Shown: positions 49,254 through 57,823, counted from the first letter of the stretch. The stretch is DNA of 64,000 nt from Candidatus Melainabacteria bacterium (GCA_023250155.1 JAHFBG010000001.1:62001-126000); one strand, 5' to 3'. Notes: generated by a model not told the origin, from the letters alone. Numbers and translations: made by a program.

Positions 49254-50264
49254 ATGAGTCAAGTAACAACAAAGTGCTTAGAAAATAAGACAAATAACGA
49301 TGGTTCACTATATGGAAAGTTTTTAATTGAGTCATTTGATCGTGGCTTTGGTACTACAATTGGAAATTCAATGAGAAGAATTCTTCTATCAAGCATCCCT
49401 GGTTCAGCAGTGACAGGAGTAAGAATAGTTGGTGTAACTCACGAATTTTCATCAGTTCCAGGCGTTGTGGAAGATATCATTGACGTAACACTAAATCTAA
49501 AAGGATTAGTGGTAAAGTCTTTCTCAGATCAGCCTCAAACTCTTCGTCTTTCAGTAACTGGACCAGCTACAGTATATGCAAAAGATTTTCAGGTTCCAGC
49601 AGACATTCAAATAATTAACCCTGACTGGAAAATAGCCACTTTAGCAGTTGATGGGAAATTAGAAATGGAAGTCATTGTAGAAAATGGTGTTGGTTATATC
49701 CCTGCAGACAAATTAAAATCACAAAATAGAGCAATTGACATAATTCCTGTTGATGCTGTATTCATGCCTATTAGAAAAGTATCATATATAGTTGAACAAG
49801 CAAGAACTCCTGAAGGACATGATTATGAGCGTATATTGGTTGATGTTTGGTCTAACGGGAGCGTTGATCCAACACAAGCATTAGGACAAGCTGCAGCAAA
49901 GTTAATTGAAAAAATTGCACCGATTGCACAATTCTCAGGTGAATCACTTACCATTCCTACAGCAGTTGAACCAATTAAAGTAGAAGAAGTGGTTGATCAA
50001 AGAGTCACCTTAAGTATTGAAGAGCTAGAACTTTCTGTTAGAGCTTATAACTGCTTAAAGAGAGCAAACATTAATTCACTAGGAGAGCTTTTAAGTCTTT
50101 CATATAATGAATTAATGAATATTAAAAACTTTGGTAAAAAGTCTGCTGATGAGGTCTTAGAAAGACTACATGCTATGGGAATGCATTTAGCTGATGAGAC
50201 AATGCCACAGTTTATACCTCAAGAACAAGATGCATCAATTGAAAGTGAAGCGTTTTCAGCATAA
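49254..50264 (+). CDS. rpoA: DNA-directed RNA polymerase alpha subunit
   Basis: 336 residues. The N-terminal dimerisation domain (GFGTTIGNSMRRILLSS, PGVVEDIIDVTLNLKGL) is joined by a linker to the C-terminal domain (about 255-315: LELSVRAYNCLKRANINSLG, IKNFGKKSADEVLERL), which binds UP elements and regulators. AAGGAG supports the ATG. It is followed by rplQ after 16 bases. Confidence 0.98.
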   Translation: MSQVTTKCLENKTNNDGSLYGKFLIESFDRGFGTTIGNSMRRILLSSIPGSAVTGVRIVGVTHEFSSVPGVVEDIIDVTLNLKGLVVKSFSDQPQTLRLSVTGPATVYAKDFQVPADIQIINPDWKIATLAVDGKLEMEVIVENGVGYIPADKLKSQNRAIDIIPVDAVFMPIRKVSYIVEQARTPEGHDYERILVDVWSNGSVDPTQALGQAAAKLIEKIAPIAQFSGESLTIPTAVEPIKVEEVVDQRVTLSIEELELSVRAYNCLKRANINSLGELLSLSYNELMNIKNFGKKSADEVLERLHAMGMHLADETMPQFIPQEQDASIESEAFSA

Positions 50265-50280
50265 ATAAAAAGGAATAATC

Positions 50281-50634
50281 ATGAGACACTTAAGAAAAAG
50301 ACACAGACTCTCACTACCAGCCGATCAAAGAAAAGCAGTACTTAGATCATTGGCAAATGCTTTTTTTAAAACCGGCGAAATAAAAACTACACTTGGTAGA
50401 GCAAAAGCTGTACAAAGTGAAGTAGAAAAATTAATTACCCTAGCTAGACGTGGTGGTATGCATGCAAAACGTCAAGCCCTTTCATTTCTCTATGAAAAAG
50501 ATGTTGTAAAAAAACTTTTCAATGAAACGGTTGGAAACTTTAAGGCTAAAAAAGGTGGTTATACCAGACTGATTAAAACTGCTCCAAGACGTGGAGATGC
50601 TGCACCTACTGCCATATTACAACTTGTAAATTAG
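50281..50634 (+). CDS. rplQ: 50S ribosomal protein L17
   Basis: 117 residues: MRHLRKRHRLSLPADQRKAV, RSLANAFFKTGEIKTTLGRA and TRLIKTAPRRGDAAPTAILQ. AAGGA before the ATG. The next gene is pyrD rather than truA or rplM. Confidence 0.98.
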   Translation: MRHLRKRHRLSLPADQRKAVLRSLANAFFKTGEIKTTLGRAKAVQSEVEKLITLARRGGMHAKRQALSFLYEKDVVKKLFNETVGNFKAKKGGYTRLIKTAPRRGDAAPTAILQLVN

Positions 50635-50640
50635 TTATTT

Positions 50641-51591
50641 ATGACATCTTTAAATACTCTTATAGGAAATGTTGAGTTAAAGAATCCTGTTCTTCTTGCA
50701 TCAGGAACATGTGGTGTAGCAGGACGTGAGTTCACTCCTTATTTTCATTTAAGCGAGCTTGGCGGAATAGTATCAAAGAGTCTTGGTATTAAACCCTGGG
50801 TAGGAAACCCAACACCAAGAGTTGTAGAAGTACCTGGATGTGGTCTTTTAAACTCTATAGGATTACAAAACCCTGGTGTTGAGCATTTCGTAAACAATGA
50901 ACTTCCTTTTTTAAAAGAACAAAAAGCAACTTTTATTGTAAATGTTGTAGGTGAAAGCTTGGATGAATATATTCAAGTAGTAGATTACCTTAAAAATTAT
51001 TCTGGTTTTAGTGCTATAGAATTAAACTTATCTTGTCCTAATGTAGACGGTGGATTAGATTTTAGCCAGGATCCCAAAAAAGCATTTAATGTAGTAAGTA
51101 AAATTAAAAAAATATCAAAAGTACCTGTCTGGGCAAAACTTTCACCAAATATCACTGATATTACAGAGATTGCAAAAGCCTGTGTTGATGCTGGTATCGA
51201 TGGTTTGGTTTTAATAAACACTGTATTAGGTTTAGCAATTAATAAATGGACTAAAAAACCTACTCTGCCACGTGCAGTCGGTGGTTATAGTGGATCTGCT
51301 ATAAAGCCTATTGCACTTAGAATGATATGGCAAACATATAAAAAATTTCCAAAAGTACCTATCATAGGTATAGGTGGTATACATAATACTGACGATGCTC
51401 TTGAGTTTTTATTATGCGGTGCAAGCTGCATACAGGTAGGCACTGCAAACTTTGCAAACCCAAAAGCAAGCATAGAAATCATTGCAGGGCTTAAAGATTA
51501 TTGTGAGAAGAATAAACTAAGCTCTATTTCAGAGATTATTGGACAAGCACATGAAATTGATTCTAAAACTTTAGTGGGTTCAAAGGTTTAG
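50641..51591 (+). CDS. pyrD: Dihydroorotate dehydrogenase, class 1B-like
   Basis: 316 residues. FMN enzyme that oxidises dihydroorotate to orotate in pyrimidine synthesis. LASGTCGVAGRE at the N-terminus, NSIGLQNPG, the catalytic Cys in ELNLSCPNV, WAKLSPN, and the FMN-phosphate region IIGIGGI and GASCIQVGTANF. A catalytic Cys rather than Ser indicates the soluble class 1; class 1B needs an iron-sulfur PyrK partner, which is not in the window. It lies six bases after rplQ and overlaps the stop of the convergent protease gene by four bases. Confidence 0.93.
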   Translation: MTSLNTLIGNVELKNPVLLASGTCGVAGREFTPYFHLSELGGIVSKSLGIKPWVGNPTPRVVEVPGCGLLNSIGLQNPGVEHFVNNELPFLKEQKATFIVNVVGESLDEYIQVVDYLKNYSGFSAIELNLSCPNVDGGLDFSQDPKKAFNVVSKIKKISKVPVWAKLSPNITDITEIAKACVDAGIDGLVLINTVLGLAINKWTKKPTLPRAVGGYSGSAIKPIALRMIWQTYKKFPKVPIIGIGGIHNTDDALEFLLCGASCIQVGTANFANPKASIEIIAGLKDYCEKNKLSSISEIIGQAHEIDSKTLVGSKV

Positions 51592-53486
51592 AAAATTTCT
51601 GTGATTTTTTTATTGTGCTCCAAAGCTTTTTGTTGAAGATCATATAGCTTCTGTGCTTTATCAAAGTTTTCTGTAAAGTATTTTACTAAGATTTGCCTTG
51701 TATCTGAATCTACATGATAATCAATATTAAACTTTACTGGGTCAATTTGAAAGTCTTTTATTTCCACAGTCTTACCATCTTCAGTTTTTATTTCTGCATT
51801 TAATACAAGTCTGGCAAGTTTTGCAGGATCACTTACATCAAGCTCTACATCAAACTTTAACACTTCTATTGGCTTAGACTGAAATGTAATTGAATCATCA
51901 TAAGATTCAGGTGAGACAATTTCATATCTTGATTTATCTGTCGTAGAAGCATTGTCAGACTTCACTTTAATTTCACTTACCTTTTCTTTAGGAAATCCTG
52001 CTTGTGCTAAACGATCTTCAATTTCTTCTTGAGAAATAGTTGGGGTCTGTGCTTTGTATGCTTCACTCATTGCAACACGTGCTCTAAGCCTTGCTGCACT
52101 TGACTCTACATCTTGCACTCCTGCTGGCTCACCATCTCTGATTTTAGTTATATTAACCCTATTTCTCTCTAAAAATGGAATTGCATTTTTCATTCCTATA
52201 GACCCACTAAGTCTTGAGATTTTTCCTTCATCCTTGCTATATCCCAAAGCACCTGATATGTATGCTGATGCAATTCTTGGGCTTAGCGGATATAACATAC
52301 CAAACGGTGGATTCAGCATAGATACTAATGCTGCTGCATCCATATATGTAACACCTACTTGTTCTCCCTTTTCATTTGCTAATAGTCCACCTGAACTACC
52401 AGGAGCAATGTTTACATCTGAAATTAGACCTCCTTCTACAAGCGGTCTTGCTGGTTCAAAATCCACACTTGCATTCATAATCGCAGCTGTTTTAGCCATT
52501 TTAGCCAAAAAATTATCAGGATTAATTCCTTCTCCTATAAGCGATGTTACACCACCCAATACTATTGCATGTGCTTTTGCTAATTGCTGAACTCTTTGAA
52601 TATCAAAATGACTATCCAAAACTGTTCCTAATGAAAGTGCATTATGTTTGATGCCACCTGGATGTCCTATAGAATAAACATCTTGACCGGTAATTGGTAT
52701 TGAATCTGTGATTTTTATAAACGGGAATCCTGCTTCATAAGAAGATTTCTCTCCATTTTCTCTTTTTACAAGTCTTGCAAGTATTAAGTCACCTTGTGGA
52801 TACTCGTCTATAATTTTTACATCATAGGTCTCTACTTCTATTTTATTGTCATATGGAGAAAATTCTGTAGCAGAAAAATCATCACTGCCTTTACTAAAGG
52901 GTTTGCTAAAGTACTTAGATATAGCTTCTTCTGCAGAAACATTCTTGCCAGGGGTGAAAATTGTTTTTGGTGGTTCAGCTTTTGGTAAAAGTACAATATC
53001 TGCTACAAGCTTGGCTTCACCTTTTCCATCCTGTCTAAGTAATTCACTCCATGTTTTAAGATTTTTTAAAACATTAGTACCAGGCAACATTTCAAATGGA
53101 TTATTACCAGCTGCTTTCCCAATAGCTGGAACGTGATTATTGCTTAAGATTAAGCCATCACTACTTATAATAGTCCCTGAGCCTGAGCCAAGGGTTTCAC
53201 CATTTACTACTACTCTAAGCCTTACCACTGCTCTTTGCAGTTTTGAGATTTCAGATTCTACTCCAAGTACATTTAATAGATAGTCACTTGTTAAATCTAT
53301 TGGCTTTCTTGTTCTTTTTACCTCAGTATGAACAATTTCTTCTGTAGTAAGATCTTTTAATGTTTCTTTCTTTTTACTATCTCCCTTGACTTCTTCAGAA
53401 CCTAGACCTAATTTAATCCCTGACAAATTTATAAGCTTAGGCTTGTTTAAACCATCTCCTTGAATAGGTCCCACTGATACTGTCAT
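51588..53486 (-). CDS. Trypsin-like (S1/HtrA-type) serine protease without signal peptide
   Basis: 632 residues. Protease domain with catalytic His118 in LILSNNHV, Asp233 in YPQGDLILARL and Ser365 in APGSSGGLLANEKGEQVGV, interrupted by long insertions (residues 125-225 and 290-350). No PDZ domain is apparent. The C-terminal 200 residues are charged and repeat-free (EDGKTVEIKDFQIDPVKF). The N-terminus is MTVSVGPIQGDGLNK, with no signal peptide or anchor, which is odd for this family. GGGGGG just upstream serves as Shine-Dalgarno site. The substrate is unknown. Confidence 0.82.
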   Translation of the reverse strand: MTVSVGPIQGDGLNKPKLINLSGIKLGLGSEEVKGDSKKKETLKDLTTEEIVHTEVKRTRKPIDLTSDYLLNVLGVESEISKLQRAVVRLRVVVNGETLGSGSGTIISSDGLILSNNHVPAIGKAAGNNPFEMLPGTNVLKNLKTWSELLRQDGKGEAKLVADIVLLPKAEPPKTIFTPGKNVSAEEAISKYFSKPFSKGSDDFSATEFSPYDNKIEVETYDVKIIDEYPQGDLILARLVKRENGEKSSYEAGFPFIKITDSIPITGQDVYSIGHPGGIKHNALSLGTVLDSHFDIQRVQQLAKAHAIVLGGVTSLIGEGINPDNFLAKMAKTAAIMNASVDFEPARPLVEGGLISDVNIAPGSSGGLLANEKGEQVGVTYMDAAALVSMLNPPFGMLYPLSPRIASAYISGALGYSKDEGKISRLSGSIGMKNAIPFLERNRVNITKIRDGEPAGVQDVESSAARLRARVAMSEAYKAQTPTISQEEIEDRLAQAGFPKEKVSEIKVKSDNASTTDKSRYEIVSPESYDDSITFQSKPIEVLKFDVELDVSDPAKLARLVLNAEIKTEDGKTVEIKDFQIDPVKFNIDYHVDSDTRQILVKYFTENFDKAQKLYDLQQKALEHNKKITEIF

Positions 53487-53606
53487 ATTATCCCCCCATT
53501 TTTTGAAAATACTTACATTAAATAAATTTAATGTACCCCTATATCTTAATTAGGCCAAAAATTTTATATCTAAGTCAAGAGAGAAAAGTTAAATCATTGT
53601 TAATTT

Positions 53607-53698
53607 TAAGCCGCAGACAAGCTGCGGCTTTCATGGGTTAAGCATTCCGTGAGATAGGATTCACTGAATAAATCAGATGAATCCTATACTTGCAAGTT
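53607..53698 (+). repeat. Double-hairpin dispersed element, copy C
   Basis: AGCCGCAG/CTGCGGCT around ACAAG (53609-53629), then AGGATTCA/TGAATCCT (53656-53685), then TTGCAAG. The CCTCAG/CTGAGG stem of copy A is replaced here by a compensatory CCGCAG/CTGCGG. It lies between the third HEAT-repeat gene and the protease. Confidence 0.85.
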
Positions 53699-53728
53699 CA
53701 ATAGAGCTTTTTACCTATGCCTAAGACT

Positions 53729-54916
53729 TTAGTGGATACAAGGGCCTAAGACAGCTTTACAAATGGCCTTGTCCACTTCTTCTCTCAAATCTCTAGAACC
53801 TTGGTATTCAATCAATATTTTTCTAACTTCAAACAAAGTTTCAAGACTGGCTTGATCAGCAATTTTTCCAAGTGCTTCAGCTGCTTTTAATCTAACTTGT
53901 GGTGAGCTATCATATTTCAATCTATTGCATAATATCTTTGTAGCTCTCTTATCACCAATATTTCCTAAGGTCATTGCAATATTGCCCCTAATAAATTCTT
54001 CCTCATGATTTATAAATTCTATAAGCGATGGAACTGACTCCTTACTTTTTATAGAATTTAGTGCAAATATAATGTCACTTTGAATGTAGCCTGCCTCTTT
54101 TTGGAAACGATTACATAATGGTTTAACTACGCTTTCATCCTCTATTTGATTAAAAGCTCTTATAACTGAGCGACGGACATCTACACTATTATGTTCTAAA
54201 AGAGGAATTAAAGACGGAGTTGTTTCTTTTGCTTTCAGGTTAGCAAGAGTATCTACGCTACGCCAGACTTTATCGTTATCATTTGATTTCAAATGATCTA
54301 ACAGAATTTTAATCGTATCTTCATGGCTAATTGAGTCTAGTGCTTTTCCTGTAGCATTTATATTACTTGTTAGCATTGTCTTGAACAAATAATGCTCCAG
54401 AGTCGACATCGCTTCTTTATCTTTTATTTTTCCAAGAGCGTTAATTACATAAGAATAATCTTCATAATCTTTACTACTTAATAATATATTGCACAATGGT
54501 TTTGTAGCTGCTTTATCACCTATCTCCCCCAATGCAATAACAGAGGCTGATACAACCTTGTGCTGACTATCATTTAAAAGCAAAATTAATGGCTGTACTG
54601 CTTCTTTACTTTTTATTTTGCCTAGTCCCCATGCACTATAGTAGCGTGCAGTCCAATCTTTATCATTCAAGGTACTAAGAAGTGTTTTTTCTGTAATTGG
54701 ATTTTTTGTCTCAGCTAATTGCTTTGCTGCATCTCTACGCACATCAAAGTTTTTATCATTTAATTTATTAATTTGTGAATCAATAAAAACATCACCTGTT
54801 AATTCTCTTACTATAGCTTCATCTGTTTTTGAATTTCTGCACCCCATATAGCCAATAGGACCAGCAATTGATGCAAATCCTAAAGTAGCTAAAGCAACTA
54901 TATTTCTTGTTTTCAT
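53729..54916 (-). CDS. HEAT-repeat protein 3, with N-terminal signal or anchor
   Basis: A TTG at 54928 is in frame, but the sequence there is itself GGAGGAG, the Shine-Dalgarno site for ATG 54916, which I choose (395 residues). The N-terminus (KTRNIVALATLGFASIAGPI, then GYMGC) is a signal peptide with a possible lipoprotein Cys; the lipobox is not canonical. About ten HEAT repeats follow, such as TARYYSAWGLGKIKSKEAVQ and RGNIAMTLGNIGDKRATKIL. In contrast to the two HEAT proteins at 40.5-43.4 kb it is probably exported. A MITE-like element begins 28 bases upstream of the start. Confidence 0.85.
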   Translation of the reverse strand: MKTRNIVALATLGFASIAGPIGYMGCRNSKTDEAIVRELTGDVFIDSQINKLNDKNFDVRRDAAKQLAETKNPITEKTLLSTLNDKDWTARYYSAWGLGKIKSKEAVQPLILLLNDSQHKVVSASVIALGEIGDKAATKPLCNILLSSKDYEDYSYVINALGKIKDKEAMSTLEHYLFKTMLTSNINATGKALDSISHEDTIKILLDHLKSNDNDKVWRSVDTLANLKAKETTPSLIPLLEHNSVDVRRSVIRAFNQIEDESVVKPLCNRFQKEAGYIQSDIIFALNSIKSKESVPSLIEFINHEEEFIRGNIAMTLGNIGDKRATKILCNRLKYDSSPQVRLKAAEALGKIADQASLETLFEVRKILIEYQGSRDLREEVDKAICKAVLGPCIH

Positions 54917-54943
54917 GAACTCCTCCAATGATGATTAACAATT

Positions 54944-55064
54944 TGACTTACGCTCGCAACCCTATTCGGGTTAGCTCGCTTTTCCAGAAAGGCGATTTTT
55001 GGTAAGTAAATTACACAAAAATCTTATGGGCTTTATAAGACCTTAGAATTTGGCGTAAGTCCTA
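54944..55064. mobile_element. MITE-like element, copy B (about 121 bp)
   Basis: Terminal inverted repeats GACTTACGC (54945-54953) and GCGTAAGTC (55053-55061), flanked by AACAATT (54937-54943 and 55065-55071). The interior matches copy A around GTAAATTACACAAAAA. The terminal repeats of A and B differ in sequence, although each pair is perfect. No coding potential. Confidence 0.65.
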
Positions 55065-55146
55065 AACAATTACTATAACAAAAAGATTGTTTTCTGAGCA
55101 AATCAAATACTAGAAGCAATTTAGTAATAATAAATACTTTATGTAT

Positions 55147-55214
55147 AGGATTGAGGAGTGAGCAGAACAAGTTCATATCTCAATCCTCAATGCTCAATGC
55201 TCAATCCTCAAATA
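55147..55214. repeat. Heptanucleotide array with inverted halves
   Basis: AGGATTGAG near 55147 is complementary to CTCAATCCT in the main array. From 55180 five units alternate TCAATCC and TCAATGC, ending in TCAAATA. Between the halves lies GAACAAGTTC. The same arrangement is found inside scpB at 62508-62560. Apart from this and copy B of the MITE-like element, the 363-bp gap (54917-55279) shows no gene. Confidence 0.85.
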
Positions 55215-55279
55215 CACATTGCAATTTGATCTTAAGTAAGTTAATTTAGTAACCAAGAAAAAATAACCAAAAGGAAAAA

Positions 55280-56056
55280 ATGATTAACAAGCTTACTTTC
55301 ATAGGAAACACATTCTCTACTCTAGCTGAATACTGGACAAACCCTAAAGAGTTTATAGAGAATCAAAAAAAACCTTTGCCTTTACCTATACCGAATACCA
55401 GACATAACACACATAAAAAAATATTTCCAACAAGACTAACATCTCCTAAAGAATCTTTTGGAAATCACCCTCTTAAAAAACCAGATTGGGAATATTACTT
55501 AAGCCAAATTTTTTCTGTTATTGATTATAAGACTACTGAAAAAAGAATTGAAACCATTAAGTCACTTGCAAAAAACGATACTGTATTTGAAACCGGCGTA
55601 TTAATGACAGGGGATTCTATTCAAGCAGGAGAAAAGGTTACCTGCATTGATTTAACTTCAGGTAAGATAATCGGATTTAATTTAGAGTACCTTGGTAAGC
55701 ATAAATTCACATCTCATGTATTTGGAAATAAAGATGAAATTGCTTATGATTCACATGGACTTGTCATTAGAAAACAAAGACAGTTAGTTAAATTTTCTAA
55801 CTATAAACCTTCGGGTGAAAAAGAAATTGAAATTTCCCGGGACAATGCTCATGACGTAATTAACTATTTAGAAACAAATCATAAGGGGCAAATGTTTGCT
55901 GTTAAATTACAAAAAAAAGACCATTTATTATTTCCTGCTAAATACATAGGGCATCATATCGATGATGACAGTAATATAGTTCTTTGGTTTGACAATGGTA
56001 GATGTATTGAAATTACAGATAAATTATTTACACTTTATCCATTGGTTAAAAAATAA
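55280..56056 (+). CDS. Hypothetical protein, 258 residues
   Basis: Not recognised. N-terminal MINKLTFIGNTFSTLAEYWT, then a Pro/Lys-rich linker (KKPLPLPIPNTRHNTHKK). The C-terminal half has two related segments ending in a Leu/Phe-rich hydrophobic strand (CIDLTSGKIIGFNLEYLGKH and FPAKYIGHHIDDDSNIVLWF), hinting at small beta-barrel repeats. No signal peptide. AAAAGGA before the ATG supports the start. It stands between repeat-rich DNA and a convergent small gene. Confidence 0.65.
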   Translation: MINKLTFIGNTFSTLAEYWTNPKEFIENQKKPLPLPIPNTRHNTHKKIFPTRLTSPKESFGNHPLKKPDWEYYLSQIFSVIDYKTTEKRIETIKSLAKNDTVFETGVLMTGDSIQAGEKVTCIDLTSGKIIGFNLEYLGKHKFTSHVFGNKDEIAYDSHGLVIRKQRQLVKFSNYKPSGEKEIEISRDNAHDVINYLETNHKGQMFAVKLQKKDHLLFPAKYIGHHIDDDSNIVLWFDNGRCIEITDKLFTLYPLVKK

Positions 56057-56097
56057 AACTAGAAATGGAATAGCCAACATGCCACCTTTTGGAAATC

Positions 56098-56514
56098 TTA
56101 AATTCTAGGCTCGTTTTGCAGATGAATTATTTCTTCTTTTACTTTCACCTTTGTATTATTATCCCTTATTGAATCTATTTCCTCTTCAGTAAGAGTCTTA
56201 TTAGATGGTAATTTATTAATGTCTTCACCTAAAAAATTAATTGATGACATTTTTTGTATATCGAAACCTGTATTCTGTACATTTGTACTTTTATGTTCCA
56301 TCAATGTACCCAATTCAACGATTCTTGCACCAAACTTTTCTGAAAAGAGGAGTTCTATGAATAATCCAATAAAGACTATAGGAATTCCTACTGCTTCTAT
56401 CAAGAAGCCACTCGTTTCTGTTGCAATACCAGCACACTTTATAACAGCTGGATTTCTAAAAAAGCCTCTGTGTTTTATATCTTGATTTTGTACCGTCGAT
56501 AAACTTACTTTCAT
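56098..56514 (-). CDS. Hypothetical protein with one hydrophobic segment
   Basis: 138 residues. N-terminal MKVSLSTVQNQDIKHRGFFR with NPAVIKCAGI behind it; the FFRNPAVI part resembles FKRPAVI of the small protein at 31550-31786. Residues 35-60 (GFLIEAVGIPIVFIGLFIE) form one long or two short membrane helices. The C-terminus is charged and coiled (LTEEEIDSIRDNNTKVKVKE). Topology without a signal peptide suggests an anchored cytosolic protein. Unknown function. Confidence 0.6.
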   Translation of the reverse strand: MKVSLSTVQNQDIKHRGFFRNPAVIKCAGIATETSGFLIEAVGIPIVFIGLFIELLFSEKFGARIVELGTLMEHKSTNVQNTGFDIQKMSSINFLGEDINKLPSNKTLTEEEIDSIRDNNTKVKVKEEIIHLQNEPRI

Positions 56515-56661
56515 ATTCTAAATTTTGTTTAAGATCCGTAGCTTCAAGCTTTTTAGCATAGCGACTGTGTAATAATTGCTCAATTATACAAGGACAATTT
56601 TAAGAAAGTCATTTATTGAAGCTCAACTCCTTAACCTAAAAATTAAGTTTTATTTTTAGTA

Positions 56662-56690
56662 TTGACATTGAACTCTAATGCGTATATCAT
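56662..56690 (+). promoter_or_regulatory. Sigma-70-type promoter of the small-gene operon
   Basis: TTGACA (56662-56667), 17-base spacer, TATCAT (56685-56690). Transcription would start near 56697 and leave a leader of about 60 bases with GGGGAGG before the first ATG. Confidence 0.6.
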
Positions 56691-56755
56691 TATTCACTAA
56701 TAAGTAATGACGCTTATGGGTAGTGCTTGATAAGCACTGTTGGGGAGGTGGCATT

Positions 56756-57028
56756 ATGGGCACATATTTAGGGGTAAGAGCAGTAGAACGTTTAGGAAAG
56801 CCTGTCTATAGTCATAGCAGTCGGCCAGAAATACCATCCGGTCAAAGGCTTATAGCAGTTATGGACAATGGCTTATATAAAATTGCACCCGATGTTACAA
56901 GACCATCTGAATACAAAGAATTTTATGACTGCTATGCACAAGGTCAGTGGATAGAAATGCATTTATATTTGCTTGAAGAAGATAAGGTTGCTCAATGTCC
57001 TGATGAGGGAAGAGTATACAAGTTTTAG
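56756..57028 (+). CDS. Small hypothetical protein, 90 residues
   Basis: I choose ATG 56756, preceded by GGGGAGGTGG; a GTG at 56723 in the same frame has no ribosome-binding site. The protein (GTYLGVRAVERLGKPVYSHS, then GQRLIAVMDNGLYKIAPDV and QWIEMHLYLLEEDKVAQCPD) has no membrane segment or known motif. It is the first of three or four consecutive small genes, each with its own strong Shine-Dalgarno site. Confidence 0.65.
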   Translation: MGTYLGVRAVERLGKPVYSHSSRPEIPSGQRLIAVMDNGLYKIAPDVTRPSEYKEFYDCYAQGQWIEMHLYLLEEDKVAQCPDEGRVYKF

Positions 57029-57043
57029 GAGAGGAGAAAACAC

Positions 57044-57175
57044 ATGATAAGTCAAAATCTAAAATCAAACATAATAGCCATTATAAGTACCATTGGATTA
57101 ATTACATTTTCTTTAGTATGCATTTTAAGTATGGAGCACTTAAACACTGCTATTCAATACTATCCACATTTTTAA
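57044..57175 (+). CDS. 43-residue single-pass membrane peptide
   Basis: MISQNLKSNIIAIISTIGLI continues into a hydrophobic TFSLVCIL segment, then SMEHLNTAIQYYPHF: one membrane helix with short tails. GGAGAGGAG lies six bases before the ATG. It is 15 bases after the preceding gene and 24 before the next, in the same operon. It is easily missed because of its size. Possibly a small membrane regulator or peptide factor; no homologue is recognised. Confidence 0.6.
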   Translation: MISQNLKSNIIAIISTIGLITFSLVCILSMEHLNTAIQYYPHF

Positions 57176-57199
57176 TTGTTTAAATAAAAAGGAGAGGAA

Positions 57200-57700
57200 A
57201 TGATTATATTAAATATTGTAGGAATATTTGCAAGTATTGAAAACTTATTTACACCCAGTACGCCAACCTTGCCACCAAGGTATAAAAATGCATTTCCAGA
57301 AAACTTGAAAGATGATGTTGCAGAGTTTAATAGAAAATTAAGAAGAACAGCTCAATGGTATACCTACCTAAGCCCACTAGACAGAGATTATCCCACTATG
57401 TCAAAAATATACACTCAAGAATATATACTTGAAAAATTTAAAAGGATATTTGAAGCAGGAGCAAATGAAAAGCAATGGCAAGTATCTAAAGAAGCAATGC
57501 TTTTTCATGCACAACATGGCTGGATAATAGATCAAGTAACCGATGGGCTCACTGAATTAATAAAGAAGGGGGCAGATGAAAAACTACTAGCATCTTATGT
57601 AGGTGAGGTTGAAAGCTCAAGATCCATATACGCACGTAACCCAATAAATGACATAACAACTGACTTTGCTAAACAAATTGCTCAGGAGAAAAAATCATGA
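57200..57700 (+). CDS. Hypothetical protein, 166 residues
   Basis: Starts with a hydrophobic stretch (MIILNIVGIFASIENLF) that may be a signal peptide or a buried helix, then a Pro-rich segment (TPSTPTLPPRY) and a helical domain rich in aromatic and charged residues (FNRKLRRTAQWYTYLSPLDR, MLFHAQHGWIIDQVTDGL). AAGGAGAGG before the ATG. Last full-size gene of the small operon. No family is recognised. Confidence 0.65.
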   Translation: MIILNIVGIFASIENLFTPSTPTLPPRYKNAFPENLKDDVAEFNRKLRRTAQWYTYLSPLDRDYPTMSKIYTQEYILEKFKRIFEAGANEKQWQVSKEAMLFHAQHGWIIDQVTDGLTELIKKGADEKLLASYVGEVESSRSIYARNPINDITTDFAKQIAQEKKS

Positions 57701-57780
57701 TTTGCTTAAACTCACTCTCACTGCTTATTCCGGTGAAAGTAATTAAGGAACATAATACTCTTAACCATCGACAATTATAA
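57697..57780 (+). CDS. Possible 27-residue leader-like peptide
   Basis: ATGA overlap with the preceding stop and CAGGAGAAAA upstream allow translation of MICLNSLSLLIPVKVIKEHN plus seven residues. It could equally be chance; listed because the overlap and ribosome-binding site are both good. Confidence 0.25.
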   Translation: MICLNSLSLLIPVKVIKEHNTLNHRQL

Positions 57781-57800
57781 AGACATATTGCTAGTCGATT

Positions 57801-57823
57801 GTACAATATATGTAGTATTGTAC
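57801..57823. promoter_or_regulatory. Inverted repeat upstream of smc
   Basis: GTACAATA and TATTGTAC with seven bases between, followed by CTTTTAC. It may terminate the small-gene operon or serve as an operator for smc. The rest of 57781-57951 shows only A/T-rich sequence. Confidence 0.4.

Noticed and set aside
55147..55214. CRISPR array
   Set aside because: The repeat unit is 7 bp with no spacers and no cas genes are in the window.
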